From assembly GCA_003542385.1 (NCBI GenBank), contig DPKT01000015.1, forward strand, positions 1-24,152: 24,152 nucleotides of DNA, written 5' to 3'. Each line of letters starts with the position of its first letter. The first letter of the stretch is position 1. The translations under genes were made by a program, and so were the position numbers. This document shows positions 9,653 through 17,912 of the stretch, one piece after another. Under the pieces are notes generated by a model. The model saw only the letters and a program-made list of their open reading frames with translations, ran no database searches and was not told the DNA's origin. The DNA comes from Desulfomicrobium sp. GTDB lineage: Bacteria; Desulfobacterota; Desulfovibrionia; Desulfovibrionales; Desulfomicrobiaceae.

Positions 9653-11719
9653 ATGCCGCATCCGACAGCAGACAGATCGTGGTTCACCTTTGACGCTCCC
9701 TCCGATCAGGATTTCCGCGTCTACTCCTTCGCCGGGACAGAAGAAATCCACCGGCCATACGAATTCGACATAGAGCTGGTCCTCGATTCCGCGATCGTCG
9801 ATCTCACCGGGCTACTCGGCCATCCCGCCTGTCTGTCCCTGACCGACAAGAGCGGCGAGAACCGTCATGTTCACGGCGTCATCCGCCACTTCTCCCAGCT
9901 GCACACCTCCAACCTCCGCACCCATTACCGGTGCCTGCTCGTGCCGCGCCTGTGGTTTCTGGGTCTGGTCACGGACCATCGTATTTTCCAGAACATGAGC
10001 GTGCTCCGGATCATCGAGCAGATTCTGAAGGAACAGAACTTCACCGGCGATTCCTACGCCTTCAAGTGCTTCTACGACTACGCCCCCCGCGAATACTGCG
10101 TGCAGTACGGCGAGACGAGCCTGCATTTCATCTCCCGCCTGTGCGAGGAGGAGGGCATCTACTTCTATTTCGAGCACTCTTCCGACCGGCACGTGCTGTG
10201 TTTCTCGGATCGCGAGGGTGGGCCTGCGATCGGCGGCGAGAGCCGGCTGCGCTACCACCCCGGCGCCGGGACCGAGACGGACACGGCCGTGGTGCGCGAG
10301 GTCGAGCTGCATCAGGCCATCGGCAGCGACGCCTTCACCTTCCGGGAATGGAACTTCGAGAAGACCCGCCTGGACCTTCAAGTCGGCCAGGCGGAGACGG
10401 ATTCCGTCAAGGCACCTGTCCCCGCCAGAATGACTCTGGAGCGATACCGCTATCCCCATCTCTATCAGTTGCGGAAAGACGGCAGGCGTTACGCGAACAT
10501 GGAGCTGCAGCGCCATTTCAGCCCGAGCCGCTGGATCGATGTCCGCACCGACGCGTCCAGGATGCTCCCCGGCCATGCCTTCGAGCTTTTCGGTCACAGG
10601 CGTCAAGAGCTCAACACCCGCTGGTGGGTTGTGCGGGTCGAGCACCGGGGCGAGCAGCCGCAGGCCCTGGAGCACGAGGCCCCGGACCGGGGCATGACCT
10701 ACACGGCAAGTGCCCGGGCGATCCCCAACACGACGCGTTTCGTGCCCGCCTCGGAACACCCTAAGAACCGCGTCCTCGGGGATCAGACGGCCATCGTCAC
10801 GGGCCCCGAGGGCGAGGAGATCTTCCCGGACCGGTACGGCCGGGTGAAAGTGCAGTTCCACTGGGACAGGCTGGGCGGGTACGACGAGAATACGACCTGC
10901 TGGATCCGCGTGTCTCAGGGCTGGGCCGGCGGCCAGTTCGGGACCATGGCCATCCCCCGGATAGGCCACGAGGTTGTCGTCTCCTTCCTGGAGGGCGACC
11001 CGGACCGGCCCATCGTCACGGGCAGGGTCTTCAACTCCGCCAACCCGGTCCCGTACTTCCTGCCCGAGCACAAGACGCGCACGGTCTTCAAATCCCTGTC
11101 CTCACCGGGCGGAGGCGGCTTCAACGAACTGCGCGTGGAGGACAGGAAAGGCCAGGAGGAAATCTTCGTCCATGCCGAGAAGGACGTGAACGTGCACGTC
11201 AAGAACGACTGGAAGGAGCACATCCTGCACGACCAGCACCGCACCGTGGACCATTTCTCCTATTCGTTGGTGAAGGGCGAGGACCAGCAGATCGTGGAAA
11301 AGGACCGCAAGGTCGAGATCCTGGCTGACGACCATCTGACGGTTCGGGCCAACAGCCACGGCAGCATCGGTGAGAAATGGCTGTTGCGCTCGGGCGGCGA
11401 GGCTCACGTCAAATCAGGCATCAAGACCGTATTCGAAGCCGGCACCGAACTGACCCTCAAGGTCGGCGGCAGTTTCATCAAGCTGGACCCCTCGGGCGTG
11501 ACCATCGGCGGCCCGGCCGTGAAGATGAACGCCGGCGGCAGCCCGGGCCGGGGCACGGGGGCCAGGCCGCTCTTGCCCTTGAGTGCGGTGGTGCCGGGGA
11601 TCGATTCGTTCAACCCGGATGACTGCGATGTCTCGCGACAACATGACGCCACGGCCTCTGCGAGGCAGACCGGCCTGCCCTTCTGCGCGGCGTGCGCGGC
11701 ATGCCCGGAGGAACAATGA
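9653..11719 (+). CDS. vgrG: type VI secretion system spike protein VgrG
   Basis: This 688-residue protein has the standard VgrG layout. A gp27-like base spans about residues 10-360 (FCxY..REYCVQYGETSLHFISRLCEEEGIYFYF region). A gp5-type OB fold spans ~375-465 (FPDRYGRVKVQFHWDRLG, CWIRVSQGWAGGQFGTMAIP, GHEVVVSFLEGDPDRPIVTG). A repetitive beta-helix needle spans ~490-625. VgrG trimers tip the T6SS tube and carry effectors. After the needle there is a proline/glycine-rich tail ending in a CxxCxxC cluster (Cys678, 681, 684), and no separate enzymatic domain. The ATG at 9653 with GGGAGG (9643-9648) is preferred over the upstream ATG at 9602. The stop overlaps the DUF4123 start (ATGA), so the two are coupled. 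No other T6SS structural genes are in the window, so this is an orphan cargo cluster. Confidence 0.96.
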   Translation: MPHPTADRSWFTFDAPSDQDFRVYSFAGTEEIHRPYEFDIELVLDSAIVDLTGLLGHPACLSLTDKSGENRHVHGVIRHFSQLHTSNLRTHYRCLLVPRLWFLGLVTDHRIFQNMSVLRIIEQILKEQNFTGDSYAFKCFYDYAPREYCVQYGETSLHFISRLCEEEGIYFYFEHSSDRHVLCFSDREGGPAIGGESRLRYHPGAGTETDTAVVREVELHQAIGSDAFTFREWNFEKTRLDLQVGQAETDSVKAPVPARMTLERYRYPHLYQLRKDGRRYANMELQRHFSPSRWIDVRTDASRMLPGHAFELFGHRRQELNTRWWVVRVEHRGEQPQALEHEAPDRGMTYTASARAIPNTTRFVPASEHPKNRVLGDQTAIVTGPEGEEIFPDRYGRVKVQFHWDRLGGYDENTTCWIRVSQGWAGGQFGTMAIPRIGHEVVVSFLEGDPDRPIVTGRVFNSANPVPYFLPEHKTRTVFKSLSSPGGGGFNELRVEDRKGQEEIFVHAEKDVNVHVKNDWKEHILHDQHRTVDHFSYSLVKGEDQQIVEKDRKVEILADDHLTVRANSHGSIGEKWLLRSGGEAHVKSGIKTVFEAGTELTLKVGGSFIKLDPSGVTIGGPAVKMNAGGSPGRGTGARPLLPLSAVVPGIDSFNPDDCDVSRQHDATASARQTGLPFCAACAACPEEQ

Positions 11720-12669
11720 CTGCCACCGGAACAGGAGTGCCTCGCGTCTTTCAAGCCTTCACGACCTCCGAACTCGGCCAAGTGTTCGCCGATGCGCGCC
11801 GCACCGGCCTGCACGTCGATGCCGTCATCGCCATCGACGCCAGCCCGGAGATGCTTCACGACTACTTTTCCCTGGACCTCGCCTGCCGATACCGCCCCAT
11901 TCTGGCCGAAACCCGTTACGCGACACTCTTGAGCGCCATGCCCTACTGGAACCGCCTAGAAACGGGTTGCGAGCTGGAAGATTACCTCATGGCCAGTCCC
12001 TCGGAGTGGGGCTTTTTCGCGATCACGGCGGCAAACGGGGAACTGCATTGCAGCCACTGGCGCAGCCTGTGCGAAGTCGTTCTTCCCTCAGGGGCCACAT
12101 CATTCTTCAGATTTCAGGATCCGGCCCCGCTGCGGCGGATGCTCCCCACCTACAGCAAACAGGAGTTGGGGTGGTTCTTGGGGCCAGCAGCGCGGTTGTT
12201 CATACCCGCCCGCAACGAGGATGGAGAACGGGTATGGCTGCATGTCCCCAACCCGGCCCTGGCCGGCCGCACGGAACAGGAGTTGGCCGAAAACTATCGT
12301 CCGGCATCGGAGTGGCCTTGGTGGGAGGTGCGAGAGGAGCATCTGGCGGATATGGCGCAGGAAAATCGGGCGGCGCTCATCTACAACCTCACCAATGTTC
12401 TCATGGGGGAAGCTCCATACACTGCGCTGCTGGTCGAACAGCACTTTGGCTCAGTTGAGTCAGGAATCGGAGAATATGTGGACGCTGCGATGGAATACGG
12501 CCTGAGCGAGGAGGAACACATCTCACTCTTCATGCAGATTTGCCTGCTCTTGCCCATTGGCTCCCAGAATGAACCCGACGTCGTTAAAGCGATGCAGGGC
12601 GCGGACCAGGACCCGTTCTCCGCGCTCAGCCGCCTGTACAAACTTATCCCAGCCGATGCGGCACCATAA
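11716..12669 (+). CDS. DUF4123 T6SS effector chaperone/adaptor (Tap/Tec type)
   Basis: This 317-residue protein shows the DUF4123 pattern: a VDAVIAIDAS-like strand near the start, an EDYLMASPSEWGFF segment, a CEVVLPSGATSFFRFQDPAPLRRMLPTYS core and LGWFLGPAARLFIP. DUF4123 proteins load specific effectors onto their cognate VgrG and are not themselves secreted. The start at 11716 overlaps the vgrG stop and has GGAGG at 11707-11711. The C-terminal ~100 residues, after the DUF4123 core, are helical-looking and probably recognise the effector. By position it should deliver the class 3 lipase downstream, possibly through that protein's N-terminal module. Confidence 0.9.
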   Translation: MTATGTGVPRVFQAFTTSELGQVFADARRTGLHVDAVIAIDASPEMLHDYFSLDLACRYRPILAETRYATLLSAMPYWNRLETGCELEDYLMASPSEWGFFAITAANGELHCSHWRSLCEVVLPSGATSFFRFQDPAPLRRMLPTYSKQELGWFLGPAARLFIPARNEDGERVWLHVPNPALAGRTEQELAENYRPASEWPWWEVREEHLADMAQENRAALIYNLTNVLMGEAPYTALLVEQHFGSVESGIGEYVDAAMEYGLSEEEHISLFMQICLLLPIGSQNEPDVVKAMQGADQDPFSALSRLYKLIPADAAP

Positions 12670-12685
12670 ATCGGGGAGGGTCGTC

Positions 12686-13618
12686 ATGACCAAGTTCAAA
12701 TGGGTATTGCTGGCCGCGTTTCTCGTCTTCCTGGCCTTCGTGTTCGACACGCAGCTGATCGCCCTGCGCGACGAGGGGACGTTCAACCTGTACTACGACG
12801 TGCCCAAGGAAATGGAAGGCAAGATGTTCACGTCCGCATACTGGACCAGCGATTCTTTCATGTGCCGTCAGCTCAGCTTTGGGTCAGGAAAATTCGAGCC
12901 ACAAGGATATGGGACAGCCTTTGATAATGTGGAAGAAGAACCGGGGATATGGGTTTCTCACATTCCCACCAGGATATGGCATCCGTTCTGCCAATGGGAG
13001 CTCGACCTCTTGAGCATAGGCGTGGACACCAATGCAGAAAAAACAAGTTCTTATGATTTGGCATATGCCTTCCTTTACGAACCCAGAGACCCGAAGCCGG
13101 ACGATGAGGTCAAGCAAGCAGATCCACGGACGCGAAAAGAGTCGGTTCTGATTTGTAATGTATCGGAACATGATTTTAAAAGGATATACGAAGACCGTCA
13201 TTATGCTGACAAATCTTTATCATACGAGTGTAAAAATCCAAATGAACGCGGTGCGAATAAAGTTTCAGGTACGCCATATGTTGGGTTTATACATAACGAA
13301 TCAGGAAAACTTAAAATTAATTATTCAAATGTTAAAATGAAATATCTTTCTGAAAATTATTTTGACAAAAATATGAAGAGAAAGAAGTCGTACGACAAAA
13401 ATATTAAGTATGTTAACGGCATAGTTGAATACATAAATACGGGAATAGGAGTCGAAAAATATTGGTCAATAAACTCTGACAATGGGCAATACAAAATCCG
13501 AATCGGCATCCCAGGCAATAAGCCTGAATCTGAAATTTCAATCCAACTGACTCAAGAACAGCTTGCGCTCCTGGCATCGGAAGATGTGTGGGAGTTGCCT
13601 GATTTCATTCATCAGTGA
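12686..13618 (+). CDS. putative membrane-anchored T6SS lipase immunity protein, copy 1
   Basis: This 310-residue protein is not recognised as a named family. A single hydrophobic segment (residues ~5-21) after a short basic start predicts an inner-membrane anchor with a periplasmic body. Four cysteines (60, 102, 157, 182) are shared with the second copy, suiting disulfides in the periplasm. It starts at 12686, with GGGGAGG (12673-12679) upstream. It lies between the DUF4123 gene and an effector fragment, and a paralogue precedes the intact lipase gene; this is the usual place for an immunity protein against a periplasm-acting phospholipase. Codons for residues ~150-290 are clearly AT-rich compared with the GC-rich first third, suggesting a transferred or recombined segment. 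The immunity function is inference from context, topology and duplication. Confidence 0.75.
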   Translation: MTKFKWVLLAAFLVFLAFVFDTQLIALRDEGTFNLYYDVPKEMEGKMFTSAYWTSDSFMCRQLSFGSGKFEPQGYGTAFDNVEEEPGIWVSHIPTRIWHPFCQWELDLLSIGVDTNAEKTSSYDLAYAFLYEPRDPKPDDEVKQADPRTRKESVLICNVSEHDFKRIYEDRHYADKSLSYECKNPNERGANKVSGTPYVGFIHNESGKLKINYSNVKMKYLSENYFDKNMKRKKSYDKNIKYVNGIVEYINTGIGVEKYWSINSDNGQYKIRIGIPGNKPESEISIQLTQEQLALLASEDVWELPDFIHQ

Positions 13619-13635
13619 AGGGAGGAGAATGCATC

Positions 13636-14001
13636 ATGCCGGTCAGTCCCATTCAATGCTTTCAAAAACGCTGCCTACGTCTCAAGATCGTGGATTTTGA
13701 AAATACGCCCATTACCGACCTTGTTCATCCCGACAGTGGCGAAGAAGTCGGGAACCTGCTGATCAAGGCTTACGACGCTGGAGGCATGTTGTTGGGCGAG
13801 CACGTGTACGCCAAAGGCAAGCCGATACTCGACCTGTGCCATGTGGGCCGCGGCTGGATGTATCTGGAGTTCAATCCCTCGCCTCGCACCAAACCGAAGG
13901 GCTACCCGGATGATGAGGACTGGGACCAATTGACCCTGGCGGCGGACGTCATCGCCCCCAAAGGCCCTCAAGGACCGTTTGGTCGTACGTGGAATGAGTA
14001 A
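13636..14001 (+). CDS. orphan N-terminal module of the lipase effector (truncated duplicate)
   Basis: This 121-residue product matches residues 1-107 of the full lipase downstream with only about five changes, then diverges and stops. The two DNAs differ by one extra base in this copy in the run at 13954-13963 (CCCCCAAAGG against CCCACAAGG). Without it the frame would keep ALK of the partner for a few codons before homology ends anyway. The gene therefore lost its lipase domain by deletion and also carries a +1 shift. The ribosome site (AGGAG at 13623-13627, eight bases before the ATG) is intact, so the fragment may still be made. It is either a remnant or a free-standing copy of the domain that docks the effector on VgrG or its chaperone. 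Confidence 0.8.
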   Translation: MPVSPIQCFQKRCLRLKIVDFENTPITDLVHPDSGEEVGNLLIKAYDAGGMLLGEHVYAKGKPILDLCHVGRGWMYLEFNPSPRTKPKGYPDDEDWDQLTLAADVIAPKGPQGPFGRTWNE

Positions 14002-14054
14002 TCTATGATTCCGCCTATTCCTGCATCTCAAGTCTGAACGAACGGAGGCGCATC

Positions 14055-14990
14055 ATGACCACGTTCAAATGGGTATTGCTGGCGGCGTTTCTCGTCTTCC
14101 TGGCCTTCGTGTTCGACACGCAGCTGATCGTCCTGCGCGACGAGGGGACGTTCAACCTGTACTACGACGTGCCCAAGGAAATGGAAGGCAAGATGTTCAC
14201 GTCCGCATACTGGACCAGCGACTCCTTCATGTGTCGGCAGCTCAGTTTCGGGTCAGGAAAATTCGAGCCACAAGGATATGGGGCATCCGCCCGTAATGTG
14301 GAAGAAAAGCCGGGAATATGGGTTTCTCACATTTCCACCAGGATATGGCACCCGTTCTGCCAGTGGGAACTCGACCTCATGACCATAGGTGCGCACGCCA
14401 ATGCAGAAAAAACAAGTTATCATCAATTGGCATATGCCTTTCTTTACGAACCCAAAGACCTGAAGTCGGATGATGAAGTCAAGCAAGGAGATCCACGGAC
14501 TAGGAACAGCACGTCGAATCTTGTTTGTGACATATTGGAGAATGATTTTAAAAGAACATATGAAGGTGGTCAGTACGTTGAAAAATCTTCTTCATACGAG
14601 TGCAAAAATCCTACTAAACGCGGGACAAATAGAATTTCAGCCACACCATATGTTGGATTCATACATAAGGAATCAGGAAAACTTAAAATTAATTATTCAA
14701 ATGTAAAAATATTGTACTTGAGAAGAAATTTTTTTGACAAAAAAATTAATCAAGAAAATTCATATGACAAGCAAATAAACTATTTAAATGGAATGATAGA
14801 AAAAATTGATACAACATTAGGCCTCGAAAAATATTGGTCAATATACCCTGAGAGCGGTCAATACAAAATTCGAGTCGGCATTCCAGGGAATAAGCCTGAA
14901 TTTGAAATTTCAATCCAACTGAATCAAGAACATCTTGCGCTCCTGGCATCGGACGATGTGTGGGAGTTGCCGGATTTCATTCATCAGTGA
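14055..14990 (+). CDS. putative membrane-anchored T6SS lipase immunity protein, copy 2
   Basis: This 311-residue paralogue of copy 1 has the same N-terminal anchor and the same four cysteines. Residues 1-75 and the last ~45 are almost identical between the copies, while residues ~76-265 carry most substitutions and a one-residue length difference. ACGGAGG (14042-14048) precedes the ATG at 14055. The stop lies 20 bases before the intact lipase start, making this the likely cognate immunity protein. The central and 3' coding DNA is AT-rich and uses codons such as AAA, AAT and ATA unlike the surrounding genes. No known family name could be given. Confidence 0.78.
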   Translation: MTTFKWVLLAAFLVFLAFVFDTQLIVLRDEGTFNLYYDVPKEMEGKMFTSAYWTSDSFMCRQLSFGSGKFEPQGYGASARNVEEKPGIWVSHISTRIWHPFCQWELDLMTIGAHANAEKTSYHQLAYAFLYEPKDLKSDDEVKQGDPRTRNSTSNLVCDILENDFKRTYEGGQYVEKSSSYECKNPTKRGTNRISATPYVGFIHKESGKLKINYSNVKILYLRRNFFDKKINQENSYDKQINYLNGMIEKIDTTLGLEKYWSIYPESGQYKIRVGIPGNKPEFEISIQLNQEHLALLASDDVWELPDFIHQ

Positions 14991-15010
14991 CAGAAGAAGG
15001 AGAACGCATC

Positions 15011-17152
15011 ATGCAGCTGAGCCCCATTCAATGCTTTCAGAAACGCTGTCTGCGCCTCAAGATCGTCGATTTTGAAAATACGCCCATCACCGACCTTGTT
15101 CATCCTGACAGCGGCGAAGAAGTCGGGAACCTGCTGATCAAGGCTTACGACGCTGGAGGCATGTTGTTGGGCGAGCACGTGTACGCCAAAGGCAAGCCGA
15201 TACTCAACCTGTGCCATGTGGGCCGCGGCTGGATGTACCTGGAATTCAATCCTCTGCCTCGCACCAAGCCGAAGGGCTACCCGGACGACGAAGACTGGGA
15301 TCAATTGACCTTGGCGGCGGACGTCATTGCCCACAAGGCCCTCAAGGCTTCTTCCGGTAATGGAGTGCGACCGAACCGCCAGACGTTGCCCAAACAACAT
15401 CACGCCGGATGGACATATCATCGCGTGGCTCACGGAACCTTGAACCTGCCGCGACGACTTGAGTACATCGACGACAGGCTGGAGGAGACCCGGCCCAAGC
15501 AGCGTTGCGCCCTGCGCTTCATGCTGACCGAAAACGAGCGCCGCTGTCCATCATGCCACAACCTGCAAACAGGGTACCTGCTGGAACTCGCACCCCTCTT
15601 CTGTTGGATTCCCGCACTGGTCACGTCCAAACTCGGCGCCGCGGACGACTGGGACAGCATCACCGCGAACAATCTGGGCGTCTTTTCTGCCCTGGCCTAT
15701 GCGGAACCCGACACCAGAAACAAGGGTGCCCGGCCCGAAGACAACACGAAAGCTCCTTACGACAAGACAATCCTCCATACTCTCGACAATCTCCGCACTC
15801 AGCGTGCCAGGCCATACCAAGTCGGCGGCGAGTGGGTGGATATGGTCCTCCACGAGATGCCCTATGACTGGAATTACCACGACATGAGATTTTTTCGCAT
15901 TGCGAACAAATCGAAAAATCCCACGGACACCCAGGCCTTCATGGCCACCAACAGGAACACCATCATCATTTCCGTTCGAGGAACAGAAGGCCCGTTCAGT
16001 CAAGACCTCGTCCAAGATGTTAAGATCTCAATGAAATCTTGCCCGGAACCACTCGCGCAGATTGGCTCTGCGCATACGGGTTTTTTGCAAGCCTTCGAGT
16101 ATTTATGGGAACTTATACGCAATTATTGCAACAAGCACAGCAAAGCGCCTGATGGCACGCTCAAACGCATCTTTGTGACCGGCCACAGCCTGGGAGGGGC
16201 GGTGGCTGCGCTCCTGGCATGCGCGATCTCCTCGGATTTTTCCAACCCCGTCACCCTCTACACCTATGCAGCCCCCCGAATCGGCGACACCGTGTTTGCC
16301 CGTCACTGGAATTTTCAGGTGCCGCACATGCGCCATGTCTATCGCAACGACATCATTCCCGCCGCTCCGCCGGCATTCCTGGGTTACCGACACTTCGGGC
16401 ACCTGCGGCAAATGAGCCTCGTGAAAGCCAAAGGGACTGTTCTGCCCTGGATCGGGGACTACGGGCTGCACCAGATAGAGAGCGCCATCACTCGGCAGCG
16501 TCGCTACACGGGAGACAACGCCCCCTGGGGGCCTGCGGAGATGACCGGATACGAGGCGACGGAAAAGGGATTTTTCGAATTTTTCGAGAGAAAACTTCGG
16601 GGAGGATTCAGACACGTCAACAGCGCCGTCGATCTGGCCGGGATCATGTTTCATTTCATGGCCAGCAATTACATCACGTTTCTGCAGAATGAACTGCGGC
16701 AGCGTTACGAATACGCCAGCCGGGGAGGGGCCATGCTCTCGCAGCACATCGCTCCTCGCCACTTGGACCCGGAAGACGACTACGATCAGGAACTGCTCGC
16801 CTACATGCAGCCCGTCTCAATGGCCGAACTGCTGGACAGGCATGTCTCGGAGCTTGTCTCGCGGTCGGCGGTTGAGGAGGAAGTCAAACGGTTCTGCCGC
16901 GACACGGGACGGCTCGCCGACATGGCCCGGCAAGAATATCTCCTGGCAAGAAAGGAAAGCCGGACCCGTGCGTCGTGTCACCTTGGCCCTGAACTCGACC
17001 CCCTTTCGCAAATGGAAATGAGGGATGGAAGGCCCTTGGGGGCGCATCTGCCAACATACAATTCTGAACGGAAGGCGTTGACGGAGAAGGTCGGTGAGGC
17101 CTTGCTCCGGCACACGCCCTTGTCTCCGAATGAAATTCGGCCGATCATGTAA
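15011..17152 (+). CDS. T6SS class 3 lipase (phospholipase-type) effector
   Basis: This 713-residue protein has an N-terminal module (1-~110, duplicated upstream), a linker with a CPSC pair (179-182) and an alpha/beta-hydrolase domain of the Lipase_3 type from ~220. The nucleophile is Ser393 in VTGHSLGGAVAALLA, preceded by the oxyanion-side strand TIIISVRGTEG (317-327). The acid is Asp447 in YRNDIIPAAPP, followed by the family signature GYRHFGH (458-464). His487 in DYGLHQIESAI is the better candidate for the catalytic histidine. The C-terminal ~180 residues are not recognised. The start at 15011 is set by AGGAG (14998-15002) and by alignment to the duplicate. Such effectors hydrolyse phospholipids in the envelope of rival cells. 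There is no signal peptide, as expected for T6SS cargo. The exact Tle subfamily cannot be given. Confidence 0.88.
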   Translation: MQLSPIQCFQKRCLRLKIVDFENTPITDLVHPDSGEEVGNLLIKAYDAGGMLLGEHVYAKGKPILNLCHVGRGWMYLEFNPLPRTKPKGYPDDEDWDQLTLAADVIAHKALKASSGNGVRPNRQTLPKQHHAGWTYHRVAHGTLNLPRRLEYIDDRLEETRPKQRCALRFMLTENERRCPSCHNLQTGYLLELAPLFCWIPALVTSKLGAADDWDSITANNLGVFSALAYAEPDTRNKGARPEDNTKAPYDKTILHTLDNLRTQRARPYQVGGEWVDMVLHEMPYDWNYHDMRFFRIANKSKNPTDTQAFMATNRNTIIISVRGTEGPFSQDLVQDVKISMKSCPEPLAQIGSAHTGFLQAFEYLWELIRNYCNKHSKAPDGTLKRIFVTGHSLGGAVAALLACAISSDFSNPVTLYTYAAPRIGDTVFARHWNFQVPHMRHVYRNDIIPAAPPAFLGYRHFGHLRQMSLVKAKGTVLPWIGDYGLHQIESAITRQRRYTGDNAPWGPAEMTGYEATEKGFFEFFERKLRGGFRHVNSAVDLAGIMFHFMASNYITFLQNELRQRYEYASRGGAMLSQHIAPRHLDPEDDYDQELLAYMQPVSMAELLDRHVSELVSRSAVEEEVKRFCRDTGRLADMARQEYLLARKESRTRASCHLGPELDPLSQMEMRDGRPLGAHLPTYNSERKALTEKVGEALLRHTPLSPNEIRPIM

Positions 17153-17423
17153 TGAGAGCAGAAAGCCGCGCTCCGACCAAGGAGTGAGGAGTAAACGGCC
17201 TTAGAATCCACATGAAAGTCATCACGGGTTCCGGAACTGACAGCGTTTGGCTGATCCGGTACCAGGCGAATATCACGGATTGCACCGCACCGGAACGCAA
17301 CACAAAGCGGTGCGCAGAAGCGTCCTCGTCTTCTCCGGCATTTCTCCTCTCGTGCCTTTGATGGAATCCCCCCATGCGACGTGCGGGGCTCGATTTCGCT
17401 TGGCGTTTTCTCGCCGGAAAGCC

Positions 17424-17903
17424 TCAGACCTGCGGGTCGCCGGAGAAGGCCGGGTTGACCTTGCCGATCAGGTCGCGCAGGACCACGCGGACTACGGCCG
17501 TGCGTTCGAGCACCCGCGCGTCGAAGCCCGTCTCGGGGCCGTCATGGTGGCGCATGATGACGGCCAGTCCGGCCGCCTTGTCCGCCGGGTCGTCGAGGAC
17601 GTGGCCATGGCCGAAGCCGCTCACGGACTTGTAGTGCGTGGTGAACCCGCAGGGCAGGTCCTCGCGGATCAGCTCGCTTTCGGCCACGGCGACGAAGCTG
17701 ACCAGCCCGTTGGCGCGGATGCAGTCCATCTTGCGGCCTTCGAGGGCGCTGTGAAAATAGACGGCGCCGTCCTCGTAGCCGAAATTCACGGTCACGACGT
17801 ACGGTTCGCGGCCGTCCCACAGGCCGAGCTGCATGGTGCGGCAGCTGCGGAGCAGGCTTTCGATGGCGGCCTTGTCCCGGATGGCTCGTTTTTCCTTTCT
17901 CAT
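17424..17903 (-). CDS. pyridoxamine 5'-phosphate oxidase-fold (FMN-binding) family protein
   Basis: This 159-residue protein of the NimA-like PNPOx split-barrel group has an early helix (DKAAIESLLRSCRTMQLGLWD), the strand pair PYVVTVNFGYEDGAVYFHSALEGRK and a following CIRANGLVSFVAV strand. The set is typical of FMN- or heme-binding small oxidoreductases. The C-terminal part includes TAVVRVVLRDLIGKVNP. The substrate cannot be told; related proteins reduce nitroimidazoles or flavin-like compounds. It lies nine bases after the amidotransferase-like gene on the same strand, so the two are probably cotranscribed. The ribosome site is weak (GAGAA region), which suggests coupling to the upstream gene. 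Confidence 0.9.
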   Translation of the reverse strand: MRKEKRAIRDKAAIESLLRSCRTMQLGLWDGREPYVVTVNFGYEDGAVYFHSALEGRKMDCIRANGLVSFVAVAESELIREDLPCGFTTHYKSVSGFGHGHVLDDPADKAAGLAVIMRHHDGPETGFDARVLERTAVVRVVLRDLIGKVNPAFSGDPQV

Positions 17904-17912
17904 GTTCTATTC

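Larger units (their letters stand above)
12686..15347 (+). repeat. tandem duplication: immunity gene plus effector N-terminal module
   Basis: Unit 1 (12686-13973) and unit 2 (14055-15347) each contain an immunity gene, a short spacer with a ribosome site, and the first ~110 codons of the lipase effector. The effector heads are almost identical. The immunity genes are nearly identical at both ends and diverged in the middle. Homology stops a few bases after codon 110 of the effector, where unit 1 breaks off and unit 2 continues into the full enzyme. Confidence 0.9.

Noticed and set aside
17153..17423. Terminator between the lipase effector and the convergent PNPOx gene
   Set aside because: Only four-base stems without T-runs were found, so termination here may be Rho-dependent.
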